This document shows, piece after piece, positions 29,022 to 39,705 of a stretch of DNA of 64,000 bases. The first letter of the stretch is position 1. Each line of letters opens with the position of its first letter. The notes under the pieces are model-generated. The model was not told where the DNA came from and made no database searches. It worked only from the letters and a program-made list of their open reading frames with translations. Source of the DNA: Hyphomicrobiales bacterium. Lineage in GTDB: Bacteria; Pseudomonadota; Alphaproteobacteria; Rhizobiales; HXMU1428-3. A program made the position numbers and the translations under genes. The stretch covers positions 35,910-99,909 of the forward strand of contig JAJFHX010000013.1 in NCBI GenBank assembly GCA_021775425.1. Reading direction: 5' to 3'.

Positions 29022-29939
29022 ATGACATCAGATTTAGAAACACCTGAACCAGACCAGCCCACGATCAGAAAATCATCAAAAAAAACAACTTTGAAAAATC
29101 AGCTCTTCCTGTTTTGTGTCGTCACCATACTGACCTCGCTGATTTTTGGTTTCCTGACCAAATCTGGCCAGCAGGCATATGATGCCTGGTATGATGAATT
29201 GCGCATGACCCGGAACTGGGTAAATTATAAACTCGGGCTCCCCCTTGCAGGCACACCCGACCTTGCCAATCGCAAACAACGACTTAGCGAAAAAGGCTTA
29301 AAAATGGGCGCGCCGATTTTTATGCGGATTTTCAAACTTGAAAGCGAGCTTGAGTTATGGATGCGCGGTGAAGACGGTTTTAAACTCTTTGCCACATACC
29401 CGATTTGCCGCTGGTCGGGTCGCCTTGGCCCGAAACTGAAAGAAGGGGACCGACAGAGCCCTGAAGGCATTTACACGGTCAGACAAAAGCAGCTCAATGC
29501 CAACAGCCGCTGGTACAAATCTTTCAATCTCGGCTACCCGAATATTTATGACAAGAGCTACAGCCGAACGGGTTCCTATTTAATGGTCCACGGTGGTTGT
29601 TCATCAATCGGTTGTTATGCCATGACAAACGAGGTGATGAAGGAAATCTGGGAAATTGTGCTGGCTAGCTATCGGCGCGGAAACAAGATTTTTACAGTTC
29701 ACTCATTTCCTTTCCGCATGACTGCCAGAAATATGCGAGTCTATAACCAAAAGAAATGGGCGCCGTTCTGGCAATCATTAAAACCTGCATATGACCTCTT
29801 TAACATCGCCCATGTGCCGCCCAAAGTCAGCATTTGCAAAAAAGCGTATCAGTTTGAAGAAGCTTCTAAAGAGGACAACACACACGCTCAGGATCTGCAA
29901 AAGCATTGCAGGGAAATGACCATTGGTGCTGAAAGCTGA
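29022..29939 (+). CDS. YafK/DpaA-family peptidoglycan enzyme, membrane anchored
   Basis: A 305-residue paralogue of the preceding gene. It has one N-terminal membrane helix at 27-46 instead of a lipobox, then the same YkuD core: APIFMRIFKLESELELW, SGRLGPK, SPEGIYTV, catalytic His190 and Cys198 in MVHGGCSSIGCYAMT, and FPFRMTARNM. The two genes share direction and lie 101 bp apart, a local duplication. Different anchors suggest one acts at the inner membrane and the other at an outer or lipid-anchored site. GAGG lies close before the ATG. Confidence 0.87.
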   Translation: MTSDLETPEPDQPTIRKSSKKTTLKNQLFLFCVVTILTSLIFGFLTKSGQQAYDAWYDELRMTRNWVNYKLGLPLAGTPDLANRKQRLSEKGLKMGAPIFMRIFKLESELELWMRGEDGFKLFATYPICRWSGRLGPKLKEGDRQSPEGIYTVRQKQLNANSRWYKSFNLGYPNIYDKSYSRTGSYLMVHGGCSSIGCYAMTNEVMKEIWEIVLASYRRGNKIFTVHSFPFRMTARNMRVYNQKKWAPFWQSLKPAYDLFNIAHVPPKVSICKKAYQFEEASKEDNTHAQDLQKHCREMTIGAES

Positions 29940-29972
29940 CGACAGCCATAAGGTCTATAGGTCTGTGTTCTG

Positions 29973-30440
29973 CTAAAACAGACCGTAAAAATGAGATGTA
30001 AATAAATCAATCAGTGCCTGGGCTTCAAACGTTTTTGAAATAATCATGATGTGGACGCACCAGAAAATAATCGCTACAATATACATCCCCGTATAAGCAA
30101 AGGAAAAAGCACCGCCTGCGTTTCTGCTCGGGTAAATATTGTTGATCATTGCAAAATCAAGCTCGTTTTCAATGCGTTTGGCTTCACGAATGAAAACTTT
30201 GATCTGCTGTGTGGTACGCCTGTCAAATATAGCAGCAAATATCAGCAGAATAACCACCATCACAGAGGCGATGACCTTTGTGGGTTGTGTCTGTAAAGTA
30301 TTGAGGATGATCGGGTAGAGAATGCTGTTAATGGCAATGATAAAGCCAAACAATTTTGTTTTATGATCCAGAAAATACCTGAAATTGACCAGCGCCTGTT
30401 CATACTCAACCGGCCGTTCTAAAATCGTAATTTTTTCCAT
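29973..30440 (-). CDS. Three-helix membrane protein, function unknown
   Basis: A 155-residue protein with hydrophobic segments near 28-48, 56-72 and 113-134 and a charged middle containing RRTTQQIKVFIREAKRIENEL. The motif YPSRNAGGAFSFAYTG precedes the last helix. I do not recognise the family; the layout suggests an integral membrane protein with a cytosolic helical loop. It is convergent with the YafK-like pair. Confidence 0.65.
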   Translation of the reverse strand: MEKITILERPVEYEQALVNFRYFLDHKTKLFGFIIAINSILYPIILNTLQTQPTKVIASVMVVILLIFAAIFDRRTTQQIKVFIREAKRIENELDFAMINNIYPSRNAGGAFSFAYTGMYIVAIIFWCVHIMIISKTFEAQALIDLFTSHFYGLF

Positions 30441-30577
30441 TGTTCATCCCCATACTCATACCCAAACCTATTTAAAGACTGAGTTAGGCCAAAGCGCAAG
30501 CAATCCAAATGGGCGGCAAACAAAAAACATGCCGACTGTGGCCGGATTACCCGGCGGCAAAATACACTAATTCACGT

Positions 30578-32356
30578 CTAAAATGACCAGAAATACATGA
30601 TAGCCGGGATAGAAACGGCAATGATCAATATTTCAAGCGGCAAACCCATGCGCCAGTAATCACCAAACTTATAACCACCAGGCCCCATAATCAGCGTGTT
30701 ATTCTTATGGCCGATCGGGGTGAGAAACGCACAGCTCGCCGCAATCGCGACCGCCATCAGAAACGGGTCAGGGTTAACACTAAGCCTGTTGGCAAGTTCA
30801 AGCGCAATGGGAGCCGCAATCACCGCTGTGGCCGTATTATTCAGCACATCAGAAAGCGTCATTGTCACCACCATCAGCAAGGTCAGCACAACCCAGGGCG
30901 CTGCCCCTTGCGTGACGGTTACGATCCAATTAGCAATAAGACCCGTGCCACCAGAAGCTTCAAGTGCGGCACCAACTGGGATGAGTGAGCCAAGCAGCAC
31001 TATCACCGGCCATTCAACAGACTCATAAAGCCGCTGCACAGTGACGATGTTCAGTAAAACATAAAGAATGCAGGTAAGACCAAGTGCAAAAGGAAGATAA
31101 AGCACCCCGAAACTGGCCGCAAGAATAGCGGAAGCAAAAATACCAACCGCCAGCAAGGCTTTGTCTCGTTTAATCACCTGCAGACCGCGCTCTGCCAACG
31201 GCAGACAGCCAAGCCAGTTGGAGATTTCAGAGAGCCGCTCAGTTGGTCCATATAACAGCAGAATATCACCGGCCTTGATCTCAGTCCGCCGCACCCGCTC
31301 GTGAATTTTCTGCCCTTGCCGCGAAATACCCATCAAAGTGACGTTATGACGATAAAGCAGCTTCAGATTAAGCGCTGAGCGCCCGGCAATACGTGCGCCT
31401 TCCGGCACAACAACTTCCATAAAGCCTGTATCGGCAGAAACGAGCGAACCTTCATATTTTTCCGAGCCGACATACTCAACACCAAGTGACCCGGCCAGAT
31501 CTTCAATGGCATTCGGGTTGGCTTCAACAACCAGAATATCACCTGCTTCAATCACCTGCCACGCAGTGATACCAGGCAGTTTATTTCCCCGGCGAATAAC
31601 GCCCAGCACTTGAACTTCACCATTTTCTTCAAGCTCTTTGACATCCCGCAGCCGCTGGCCGATTAAATCAGAGTCATCAGAAACCCTGACTTCAGCCACA
31701 TAATCATCAAGTCGGAATAACTCCTGAGCATGGTTGCTGCCGCCACTCGCCCGCGGAATGAGCCGCCAGCCGATAAGTGCCACAAACAACACGCCAACCA
31801 CAGCACAGACAATGCCAACAGGGGCAAAATCAAACATTGCAAAAGGCTCACCCAGTGCCTTTTCACGGTAACTGGCGATGATAATATTTGGCGGTGTGCC
31901 AATCAGCGTGACAAGGCCGCCAAGAATAGAGGCAAAGGAAAGCGGCATCAGCGTCAGGGCAGGGGAGCGCTCAGCTTTTTCAGCAGCACGCAAATCAACA
32001 GGCATTAAAAGAGCAAGCGCACCAACATTATTCATCACGGCCGAAAGCGCTGCGGCCAGCCCTGCCATTATGCCAATATGTGAGGAGAGTTTGCGCCCGC
32101 TATCAATCATATACCGTGCCAGAAGCTCAATCGCCCCTGAGTTGGATAACCCTTTAGAAACAATCAGCACCAGCGCAATGATGATCACCGCTGGATGACC
32201 AAAGCCGGAAAAAGCTGTATCCTGCGGGATAACACCGATGACAACACCCGCAATCAACGCGGCAAATGCAACCAGGTCATACCGAAACCGGCCCCACAGT
32301 AGCAAAGCAAATACACAACCCAAAAGGCTAAACAGCATGATCTGTTCATTGGTCAC
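30578..32356 (-). CDS. SLC13-family permease with two RCK-C (TrkA-C) domains
   Basis: A 592-residue transporter with about ten membrane helices split by a cytosolic insert (about 205-370) made of two TrkA-C-type domains (VGVIRRGNKLPG.., and VPEGARIAGRSALNLKLLYRHN). Divalent anion/Na+ symport signatures flank it: SKGLSNSGAIELLA, TLIGTPPNIIIA and the second half's DVLNNTATAVIAAPIALELA. Substrate could be a dicarboxylate, sulfate or similar anion; the sequence does not decide. A GTG start at 32356 is chosen because GGGGGA lies 7 bases upstream. Confidence 0.88.
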   Translation of the reverse strand: MTNEQIMLFSLLGCVFALLLWGRFRYDLVAFAALIAGVVIGVIPQDTAFSGFGHPAVIIIALVLIVSKGLSNSGAIELLARYMIDSGRKLSSHIGIMAGLAAALSAVMNNVGALALLMPVDLRAAEKAERSPALTLMPLSFASILGGLVTLIGTPPNIIIASYREKALGEPFAMFDFAPVGIVCAVVGVLFVALIGWRLIPRASGGSNHAQELFRLDDYVAEVRVSDDSDLIGQRLRDVKELEENGEVQVLGVIRRGNKLPGITAWQVIEAGDILVVEANPNAIEDLAGSLGVEYVGSEKYEGSLVSADTGFMEVVVPEGARIAGRSALNLKLLYRHNVTLMGISRQGQKIHERVRRTEIKAGDILLLYGPTERLSEISNWLGCLPLAERGLQVIKRDKALLAVGIFASAILAASFGVLYLPFALGLTCILYVLLNIVTVQRLYESVEWPVIVLLGSLIPVGAALEASGGTGLIANWIVTVTQGAAPWVVLTLLMVVTMTLSDVLNNTATAVIAAPIALELANRLSVNPDPFLMAVAIAASCAFLTPIGHKNNTLIMGPGGYKFGDYWRMGLPLEILIIAVSIPAIMYFWSF

Positions 32357-32576
32357 AAGACATTCCCCCCGATCTTTTAACCATTAAGTACCGGCCAGAC
32401 AGTTTAGCTCTGGTTATAGCCGGATCATCCAGTCGTAAGTTAACCTACAGATAAGCACCAAAGCTGTCTATCAGCGTTGCTGGCTATGCAGACAAAACAC
32501 AAAAGGCTAATTTGACCAGTGCGATGACAAAATCATCAAAATTCAATAACTGGTACTAGGATAAAGTGAGAATGTC

Positions 32577-35315
32577 CTAACTAAGCTTGCCATGACATTG
32601 CTTGTATTTCTTACCAGAACCACAAGGGCACTTCTCATTTCGTGCCACCTTGCCCCAGGTTGAAGGGTCGTTCGGGTCAATTTCAGAGGCGGATTGACGG
32701 CTTCTGACTTGCACCTGCGCAGTGTCACCCCGGTCACCACCATGTGAGAATTCATCTTCACCGCTTGAAAAATCAACATGATGCGCTTCCATTTCAGGCA
32801 GGCTGGCATCTTCAAGAGTAGGCAGATCCTCATCCATCGAAAGCTCAACATGTGAAAGCTGACCAGTGACAGCCTCGCGCAATTGTGCCAGCATCGCCTC
32901 AAACAAAGTAAAACTTTCAGTCTGGTATTCATTCAGCGGATCACGCTGACCATAGCCACGCAGACCAACAACCTGACGTAAATGTTCAAGTGTCACCAGA
33001 TGATCCCGCCAGAGATGGTCAAGTGATTGCAACAGAACAGATTTTTCAACCTGTCTCATTAATTCGGGTCCGATTTCAGCGGCTTTCTTAGCAGCAGCCT
33101 TGTTGGTTTCATCAACCAGCCGGTTTTGAATTTCTTCTTCCGCAATGCCTTCCTCAGCTGCCCAGTCTTTGATCGGCAGCTGTAAATTAAAAATACGTTC
33201 GACTTCTTCGGTCAGCCCATCAACATCCCATTGCTCAATATAGGCATTATTGGGGATAAAGCGCGGCACCATTTCTTCGATTAATTGCAGTCTGAGATCA
33301 GTAACCGTTTCCGTGACTTCCTCGTCACGCATCAGCTCAATACGCTGGTCAAAAATAACCTTGCGCTGCTCATTCATCACATTGTCAAATTTCAGCAGGT
33401 TCTTACGAATATCGTAGTTATGTGCTTCAACTTTTTTCTGAGCCTTTTCTAATGCCTTGTTGATCCAGGGGTGAATGATTGCTTCGCCTTCTTCAAGGCC
33501 GAGTTTCTGCAAAACTCCATCCATTCTGTCAGAGCCGAAAATTCGCATCAGATCATCATCAAGTGAAAGGAAAAATTTAGACCGACCCGGGTCACCCTGA
33601 CGGCCCGAGCGACCGCGTAGCTGATTATCAATCCGCCGGCTTTCATGGCGCTCAGTACCAACAACATAAAGGCCGCCAGCTTCTAGTGCCCGCTTTTTCT
33701 TCACTTCAATGTCGGCCGCAATGGTTGCTGCCGCATCAACACGTTTCGGGCCCTCAGCTATCTCGGCCAGTTCCGTATCAAGTCTCATTTCAAGGTTGCC
33801 ACCAAGCTGAATATCCGTACCACGACCCGCCATATTGGTCGCAATCGTCACAGATCCGGGGCAACCCGCATCAGCAATGATAGAGGCTTCCTGCTCATGA
33901 TGGCGCGCATTCAGAACAGCATGCTTGATTTTTGCGTCATTCAACATGCTGGATAAAAGTTCAGACTTTTCAATAGAGGTAGTACCGACAAGAATAGGCT
34001 GGCCGCGCTTTGAGCAATCTTTAATCAGCTCGATGATGGCATTGTATTTTTCTTTAGCTGTCCGGTAAACTTCGTCAGATTCATCAACTCTGGCAACTTC
34101 TTTGTTGGTTGGGATATCAAGCACATCAAGCCCGTAAATATCCATAAATTCTTCAACTTCAGTCGCGGCTGTGCCGGTCATGCCGCAAAGCTTTTCATAA
34201 AGGCGGAAATAGTTCTGGAAGGTAATGGAAGCAAGTGTCTGGTTTTCAGGTTGAATTTCAGCGCCTTCTTTGGCTTCAAGCGCCTGATGCAAACCATCAG
34301 AATAGCGCCGGCCATCCATCATCCGCCCGGTAAATTCGTCAATGATCACAACCGCATTGTTTTTAACAATGTAATCCTTGTCCTTAAGGAACATGTGGTG
34401 GGCCCGAAGCGCATTATTCAGATGATGAACAAGTGTTACATTCTCAACATCATACAACCCGCCTTCTGTTAAAAGGCCAGCCTCTTTTAATAAATTCTCA
34501 GCAGTTTCGTTGCCTTCATCGGTCAGTGAAACGGCTTTTGCTTTTTCATCAATGTCATAATCAGAAGGTTGCAGCAGAGGCACAATTTTGTCGATGGCTT
34601 GATAGAGATCAGTTCTGTCTTCAACCGGGCCCGAAATGATCAGCGGTGTTCTGGCTTCGTCAATAAGAATAGAGTCAACTTCGTCAACAATGGCAAAGAA
34701 GTGTCCGCGTTGAACCATTTCACCAAGGTCATATTTCATATTGTCGCGAAGGTAATCAAACCCGAATTCATTATTGGTGCCATAGGTCACATCAGAAGCA
34801 TACTGATCACGGCGCTCATCATCATCCATATCATTGGTGATGGTACCAACCGTCATACCAAGAAACTTATAAATCTGCCCCATCCATTCAGCATCGCGGC
34901 TGGCAAGATAATCATTCACTGTCACAACATGGACGCCGCGACCCGCAAGCGCATTGAGATAGCCGGCAAGTGTCGCAACAAGGGTCTTACCTTCACCAGT
35001 GCGCATTTCTGAAATACGCCCTTCATGCAAAACCATGCCGCCAATTAACTGCACATCATAATGGCGCTGCCCTAAAGTTCGTTTTGCGGCTTCTCTTACG
35101 GTGGCAAAAGCTGGCACCAGCAGGTCATCTAGTGATTTTCCATCAATTACCTGCTGACGAAAATCCGCGGTACGGGCTTTTAACTCTTCATCAGTCAGCT
35201 TGATCATTTCAGGTTCAAGCGCATTGATTGCTTCAACCCGCCCTGAAAACGCTTTAATCTGACGCTCATTTGACGTTCCAAAAAACTTCGCACCAAGTGC
35301 TGAAAACGATACCAT
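32577..35315 (-). CDS. secA: Preprotein translocase ATPase SecA
   Basis: Motor ATPase that drives unfolded proteins through SecYEG. The 912-residue protein shows MRTGEGKT (Walker A), [19 protein letters not shown], the helicase motif [18 protein letters not shown] (in part) and, at the C terminus, the zinc-binding [14 protein letters not shown] that contacts SecB and phospholipids. The start at 35315 gives [13 protein letters not shown], the usual opening; the frame continues to a TTG at 35366 without family similarity. It is divergent from the PpiC gene, a standard order in this group. Confidence 0.97.
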   Translation of the reverse strand: MVSFSALGAKFFGTSNERQIKAFSGRVEAINALEPEMIKLTDEELKARTADFRQQVIDGKSLDDLLVPAFATVREAAKRTLGQRHYDVQLIGGMVLHEGRISEMRTGEGKTLVATLAGYLNALAGRGVHVVTVNDYLASRDAEWMGQIYKFLGMTVGTITNDMDDDERRDQYASDVTYGTNNEFGFDYLRDNMKYDLGEMVQRGHFFAIVDEVDSILIDEARTPLIISGPVEDRTDLYQAIDKIVPLLQPSDYDIDEKAKAVSLTDEGNETAENLLKEAGLLTEGGLYDVENVTLVHHLNNALRAHHMFLKDKDYIVKNNAVVIIDEFTGRMMDGRRYSDGLHQALEAKEGAEIQPENQTLASITFQNYFRLYEKLCGMTGTAATEVEEFMDIYGLDVLDIPTNKEVARVDESDEVYRTAKEKYNAIIELIKDCSKRGQPILVGTTSIEKSELLSSMLNDAKIKHAVLNARHHEQEASIIADAGCPGSVTIATNMAGRGTDIQLGGNLEMRLDTELAEIAEGPKRVDAAATIAADIEVKKKRALEAGGLYVVGTERHESRRIDNQLRGRSGRQGDPGRSKFFLSLDDDLMRIFGSDRMDGVLQKLGLEEGEAIIHPWINKALEKAQKKVEAHNYDIRKNLLKFDNVMNEQRKVIFDQRIELMRDEEVTETVTDLRLQLIEEMVPRFIPNNAYIEQWDVDGLTEEVERIFNLQLPIKDWAAEEGIAEEEIQNRLVDETNKAAAKKAAEIGPELMRQVEKSVLLQSLDHLWRDHLVTLEHLRQVVGLRGYGQRDPLNEYQTESFTLFEAMLAQLREAVTGQLSHVELSMDEDLPTLEDASLPEMEAHHVDFSSGEDEFSHGGDRGDTAQVQVRSRQSASEIDPNDPSTWGKVARNEKCPCGSGKKYKQCHGKLS

Positions 35316-35773
35316 AATAAAAGGCCTAACCTGACTTTTGGGTGCCAAATCTGAATGAGCTGACAAAACCGTAATTTCTTAATAAAATTCACAAAACCAG
35401 TCACTTAGAAAGTTGTTTTATTCAATAAACACAGTGATTGGCAAATTTAGAACATGTTGCGACTGTTTATCATCAAAAATCCGTCATTTCAATGAAGGCG
35501 AATGATAGAAACAGAGCTATTTTCACTTATCTTATAATGAGAGATAGAAAGTCGATCACAGAATGTCAACGCGTCATCATTTCTTCAGTCTGAAAAGCAG
35601 CCATATAAAAAACATACTCACAAAGGAGTGATGCATAGAAACCACTAATGCTTGCGCAAGCTCTTGATTTAACCTAATGAAGACACAAATGGCTTTTAAG
35701 AACGATTAAAGACATAAAAACACGAAGATTTGGCTGCTGGAACAGCTGATAGAAACACTGAGGAAGAAAAATA
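35316..35773. other. Divergent intergenic region between secA and the PpiC gene
   Basis: A 458-bp stretch that should hold both promoters. It is AT-rich; I see no terminator, no tRNA-like fold and no frame with coding character on either strand. Confidence 0.4.
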
Positions 35774-36604
35774 GTGAAACAAATAATCAAAACGGCTGCC
35801 GCAGCTATTCTTGTTCTCACATGTGGGAGCACGCCGCTGTTCGCTGAAGGTGAAGTTGTAGCTAAAATCGATGATGTAACCATAACCGAAGCAGATATGC
35901 ACCGCGCTGAAACTGAAATGTTCAATCAGCTGGTGAATGTACCAAAACAGGCGCGCCGCAAAGTGCTGGTTGAATATCTGATTGAAACCCAGCTATTAGC
36001 CAAAGCCGCTGAAACGGATAAAATCGCTGAAAGTGAAGGGTTTAAAGCCCGCCAGGAATATTATCATCGCCGCGCTTTAAGAGACACATATTTCGACAAG
36101 CAAGTGTTTGATGCAGTCAGTGATGCTGATGTCAAAAAGACCTATGATGATGCAGGCAAAGAAGAAGAGGCGCATGTTCAGCACATTTTGGTGAAAGAAG
36201 AAAAACTCGCTAAAGAAATCATTGAAAAACTAAAAGCCGGCGGAGATTTTAAAAAACTGGCTGCGGAGCATTCCATTGACCCGGGTTCAAAACAAAAAGG
36301 GGGCGACCTTGGCTTTATTGTAAAAACACAAGTGGTGCCTTCTTTTGCCAAAGCCGCCTTTGAGCTGGAAAAAGACGGCATTTCAGAGCCTGTTAAGTCC
36401 CAGTTTGGTTATCACATCATCCGTCAGATTGAAAAACGCAACCGTGCACTTCCTCCGTTTGACACTGTTAAAGAACGGATAAAGGAAGTGCTGTGGCAAC
36501 AAAAGGCCCAGACGCTGATTGAAAACCTGCGCAAAAACGCAAAAGTGGAATTTGTTGATAAAGAACTGGCCAAACCGCTGGAAAACCCACGCGGCAGTAA
36601 CTAG
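35774..36604 (+). CDS. Periplasmic parvulin-type peptidyl-prolyl isomerase
   Basis: A 276-residue exported protein. A signal peptide ends near PLFAEGE (residue 24-25), an N-terminal helical SurA-like region follows, and the parvulin domain spans about 135-230: VQHILVKEE, FKKLAAEHSIDPGSKQKGGDLGF and QFGYHIIRQIEKR. It aids folding of exported proteins and fits its place opposite secA. The start is a GTG with AGGAAG upstream. Confidence 0.92.
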   Translation: MKQIIKTAAAAILVLTCGSTPLFAEGEVVAKIDDVTITEADMHRAETEMFNQLVNVPKQARRKVLVEYLIETQLLAKAAETDKIAESEGFKARQEYYHRRALRDTYFDKQVFDAVSDADVKKTYDDAGKEEEAHVQHILVKEEKLAKEIIEKLKAGGDFKKLAAEHSIDPGSKQKGGDLGFIVKTQVVPSFAKAAFELEKDGISEPVKSQFGYHIIRQIEKRNRALPPFDTVKERIKEVLWQQKAQTLIENLRKNAKVEFVDKELAKPLENPRGSN

Positions 36605-36679
36605 GCTCCATCTAAAGACAATATTGAACTCAGCTGATATCAGAACTGCTATAAGTTACAGTTCAAAATTTAAATACCC

Positions 36680-36716
36680 AGGCACCATTCGGATCAATCC
36701 GGGTGGTGCTTTTTGT
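36680..36716 (+). terminator. Terminator of the PpiC gene
   Basis: GGCACCATTCGGAT pairs with ATCCGGGTGGTGC (36681-36694 and 36697-36709) through Watson-Crick and two G-T pairs, with almost no loop, then TTTTTG. Confidence 0.8.
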
Positions 36717-36787
36717 TGCTGTTAGTACCAATCAGCGTTATAGCGGTTATCAAAATTCATGCAGCTATCATATAAAGACCGGACAAA

Positions 36788-38026
36788 ATGAAAAAATCTC
36801 CCTTTGCTCCTGAAACAATGCCAGACATGCCCACGATCGATGGTGTTGAGCTGGCTGTTGCCAAAGCCTTTATTAAATATGAAAATCGCTCAGACCTCTT
36901 ATTAGCCAGCCTTGCCAAAGGCACGGTGGCAGCAGGCACCTTTACCAGGTCAAAAACAGCATCAGGCGCTGTGCAATGGTGCCAGAAAAATCTGGCCCAA
37001 AGGCGTGGTAACGGAAAGGCGAGTGCGCTGATCGTTAACTCAGGAAACGCCAATGCCTTTACAGGGGCAAAAGGCGAAAAAAGCGTTGAAACCATTGGTG
37101 CATTTGTTGCTGACATTATGGATTGCGCAAAAACGGAGGTTTATCAGTCTTCAACCGGGGTCATTGGTGAACCTTTGCCTGAGGATCGTATCCTAAAGGC
37201 GATCACTAATATCAAAGGCTCCCTTGGCAGATCAAGCTATCAGGAAGCGGCTGAAGCCATCATGACAACTGATACATTTGCCAAATACCAAACCGACCAT
37301 TGCCAGATAGACGGGGAAACAATCACCCTCAATGGCATTGCCAAGGGGTCTGGCATGATCGCACCAGACATGGCCACCATGCTGGCTTATCATTTCACCG
37401 ACCTGCCCGTTAAGCAGTCCATTCTACAAAAACTTGTCAGCAAAGCAGTAGACGCTACGTTTAACTGCATCACCGTGGATGGTGACACATCTACAAGTGA
37501 CACAGTGCTGGTTTTTGCAACTGGTAAGGCGAACATAAAACCCATTAAAGATGAAAAGGACAGTCGTCTTCGCCCCTTTAAACGCATGCTGACAAAACAA
37601 CTCAAAGCTCTGGCTCTGATGATCGTCAAGGATGGTGAGGGCATTTCAAAATTCGTGTCCATCAGGGTCAAAGGCGCGAAAGGCCGCAAAGCCGCAAAAA
37701 CAATTGGTCTCTCCATAGCCAATTCACCATTGGTAAAGACAGCCATTGCGGGCAGTGATCCGAATTGGGGACGCATCGTGATGGCAGTTGGTAAAGCAGG
37801 AGAAGCGGCAGACAGGGATAAACTTAACATCTGGATAGGAGGTCATCTGGTCGCTGAAAATGGCGGGCGGGCACCAGAATATGATGAGGCTCCCTTGGCC
37901 AGATATATGAAGGGAGAAAACATTGAAATTGAGGTGGATATTGGCCTTGGAAATGGCAAAGCAGAAATATGGACCTGCGATCTGACACACGAATATATTT
38001 CCATCAACGCTGATTATAGAAGTTAA
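36788..38026 (+). CDS. argJ: Bifunctional glutamate N-acetyltransferase/N-acetylornithine acetyltransferase
   Basis: Transfers the acetyl group from N-acetylornithine to glutamate, closing the arginine acetyl cycle. The precursor cleaves itself before Thr197 (KGSGMIAPDMATMLA), which becomes the nucleophile of the beta chain. 412 residues is full length, and the C-terminal DLTHEYISINADYRS is typical. Follows the PpiC gene after its own terminator. Confidence 0.96.
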   Translation: MKKSPFAPETMPDMPTIDGVELAVAKAFIKYENRSDLLLASLAKGTVAAGTFTRSKTASGAVQWCQKNLAQRRGNGKASALIVNSGNANAFTGAKGEKSVETIGAFVADIMDCAKTEVYQSSTGVIGEPLPEDRILKAITNIKGSLGRSSYQEAAEAIMTTDTFAKYQTDHCQIDGETITLNGIAKGSGMIAPDMATMLAYHFTDLPVKQSILQKLVSKAVDATFNCITVDGDTSTSDTVLVFATGKANIKPIKDEKDSRLRPFKRMLTKQLKALALMIVKDGEGISKFVSIRVKGAKGRKAAKTIGLSIANSPLVKTAIAGSDPNWGRIVMAVGKAGEAADRDKLNIWIGGHLVAENGGRAPEYDEAPLARYMKGENIEIEVDIGLGNGKAEIWTCDLTHEYISINADYRS

Positions 38027-38103
38027 GAAAATATCCGTAAAAAGATCAACTGTTAAAGTTTTCTCAACTATCTTCGTCCGTAATATATTAATAGAAATTT
38101 GCC

Positions 38104-38541
38104 ATGATGACCAAATCTACCAGTGTGAAAAATGAGAAGCTGGCCAAACTTCTGTTTGTTGTAGCTTGCGCCTTAATTGACCAGGATGGCCGCATCCTTT
38201 TAACTCAGCGACCAGACGGTAAGTCTATGGCAGGGTTGTGGGAGTTTCCTGGTGGTAAGATAGAAATTGGTGAAACGCCGGAGCAAGCATTAATTCGGGA
38301 GTTAAACGAAGAGCTGGGTATAGATACAAGTGAAAATTGTCTGGCTCCGTTTACATTTGCCAGTCATGCTTATGAAAAATTTCACCTCATGATGCCTCTC
38401 TATATTTGCCGCAAATGGAAAGGACACATTATCGGCAGGGAAGATCAGAAGTTAAAATGGGTGAAACCCGGACAACTTAAAGACTATGACATGCCACCAG
38501 CGGATGTACCTCTCATTGCGATGCTAAGAGATTATTTATGA
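38104..38541 (+). CDS. mutT: 8-oxo-dGTP diphosphatase (Nudix)
   Basis: A 145-residue Nudix hydrolase that cleanses oxidised GTP pools. The Nudix box runs from Gly51 to about 73 (GKIEIGETPEQALIRELNEE followed by LGI). It is placed directly after argJ, as in many Hyphomicrobiales, and so is likely mutT itself rather than another Nudix enzyme. Confidence 0.93.
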   Translation: MMTKSTSVKNEKLAKLLFVVACALIDQDGRILLTQRPDGKSMAGLWEFPGGKIEIGETPEQALIRELNEELGIDTSENCLAPFTFASHAYEKFHLMMPLYICRKWKGHIIGREDQKLKWVKPGQLKDYDMPPADVPLIAMLRDYL

Positions 38542-38573
38542 TAAAATATTATGTTTCCTCAGGAGTGGAACCG

Positions 38574-38759
38574 ATGAAAAAGATATTCGCTAAATTTGAT
38601 ATTTTTCAAAAACAAGCATTTATCAAAAATGAAAGTGGGGCCACTTCGATCGAATATGCTGTTATTGCAGCTGGCATTGCTGTGATCATCGTCGCGACGG
38701 TTTATTCAATCGGAGCTTCAGTTTCCGGTATGTTTGTCGCAATAAATACAGCTATGTAA
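38574..38759 (+). CDS. Flp/Fap-type pilin
   Basis: A 61-residue type IVb pilin precursor. A short basic leader ends in NESG, then the mature part begins ATSIEYAVIAAGIAVIIVA, with the Glu5 and hydrophobic helix characteristic of Flp pilins processed by a prepilin peptidase. AGGAG lies 9 bases before the ATG at 38574; the frame is open from 38538 but that region lacks a ribosome binding site. No tad/cpa assembly genes are in this window, so the pilin gene stands alone here. Confidence 0.9.
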   Translation: MKKIFAKFDIFQKQAFIKNESGATSIEYAVIAAGIAVIIVATVYSIGASVSGMFVAINTAM

Positions 38760-38832
38760 ATTACGTTATAAGAGAATGGCGTTATAAAAAATATTGCAAT
38801 AAACGTAATTTTCTGGAAAAGCGACCAACACT

Positions 38833-39705
38833 CTAATTTTCAAACACATCTCTCAGATTAACCTGACCACTGCCCGGGCGAAGTGGTTTTTGCTGATCAG
38901 GATGGGGTGCCCACCCCATCAGATAAATAATTTCAAAACTGGCATAAATTCGCCCGTCATCATCCGCATATAAGTCCTGATAAAGCTGGTTCACACGTTC
39001 AAATAGTGCTTTTGAGCGAGAGACTTTCAAACGGTTAGAGAGAACATTACCTGCCCCCATCGCCCTTAATTCATTCATCAACTGCATGGCTGACGGATAT
39101 CTGACCCTGATTAAATCTCTGTCGGTAACAGGCAAGGCAAACCCCGCCCGCTGCAAGAGGTGACCAAAATCACGCACATCGGCAAAGGGGGCAACCCGTG
39201 GGCTGGCACCGCCATAAAGTTCTTCCTCAGCCAGTAAAAACACATGCCTTAATTCAGCAAGGCTCTCGCCGCCAAGAACGGCCGCAAGAAAAGCACCGTC
39301 AGGTTTTAAGCCTCTTCTCAATTGCAATAGTGTGCCGGGTAAATCATTCACCAATTGCAGACTTAAAGCGGAAACGATCAGATCAAAACTTTCGTTTTTA
39401 AATGGAAACAACTCTTCATCAGCAATCACACGCATATCAGGTGCTTGCTCAACCAGTACCTCTAAACCATCTGTGCTGATGATATGATCAATCTGATCAA
39501 GTTCCAGCAAATCATGACTGAGCCTCGCCGTATGACAGCCATAATTGAGTGCCAGTGGAAATTCCCGGGTAATCAGGCTCAATCTGTCAGCAATATCCTC
39601 ACTGACATTAGCCAGTAGGTAGTCATAATCAGCCATAGACGGGGCGGCTCGTAATCGTCTTTTCTGCAGAAGCTGACGGTCAAATATTTGGGATGGGGTG
39701 GTCAT
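38833..39705 (-). CDS. SAM-dependent methyltransferase of the BioC/NDUFAF5 type
   Basis: A 290-residue protein with the opening FDRQLLQKRRLRAA, the SAM-binding LNYGCHTARLSHDLLE near 53-68 (motif I here is GCHTA instead of GxGxG), an acidic residue in IISTDGLE, and LFPFKNESFDLIVSALSLQL. This layout is shared by mitochondrial complex I factor NDUFAF5 and alphaproteobacterial homologues, and more distantly by BioC. A role in protein modification is more likely than biotin synthesis because it lies far from the bio genes and motif I is altered. Confidence 0.82.
   Translation of the reverse strand: MTTPSQIFDRQLLQKRRLRAAPSMADYDYLLANVSEDIADRLSLITREFPLALNYGCHTARLSHDLLELDQIDHIISTDGLEVLVEQAPDMRVIADEELFPFKNESFDLIVSALSLQLVNDLPGTLLQLRRGLKPDGAFLAAVLGGESLAELRHVFLLAEEELYGGASPRVAPFADVRDFGHLLQRAGFALPVTDRDLIRVRYPSAMQLMNELRAMGAGNVLSNRLKVSRSKALFERVNQLYQDLYADDDGRIYASFEIIYLMGWAPHPDQQKPLRPGSGQVNLRDVFEN

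Noticed and set aside
35674..35925. Minus-strand frame opposite the PpiC gene start
   Set aside because: It is a mirror of the signal-peptide region of a clear gene and lies in a promoter zone.
38833..39705. BioC, the malonyl-ACP methyltransferase of biotin synthesis
   Set aside because: It is remotely related, but the FDRxLLxxRRxRA opening, distance from the bio genes and altered SAM motif fit the NDUFAF5-like group better.
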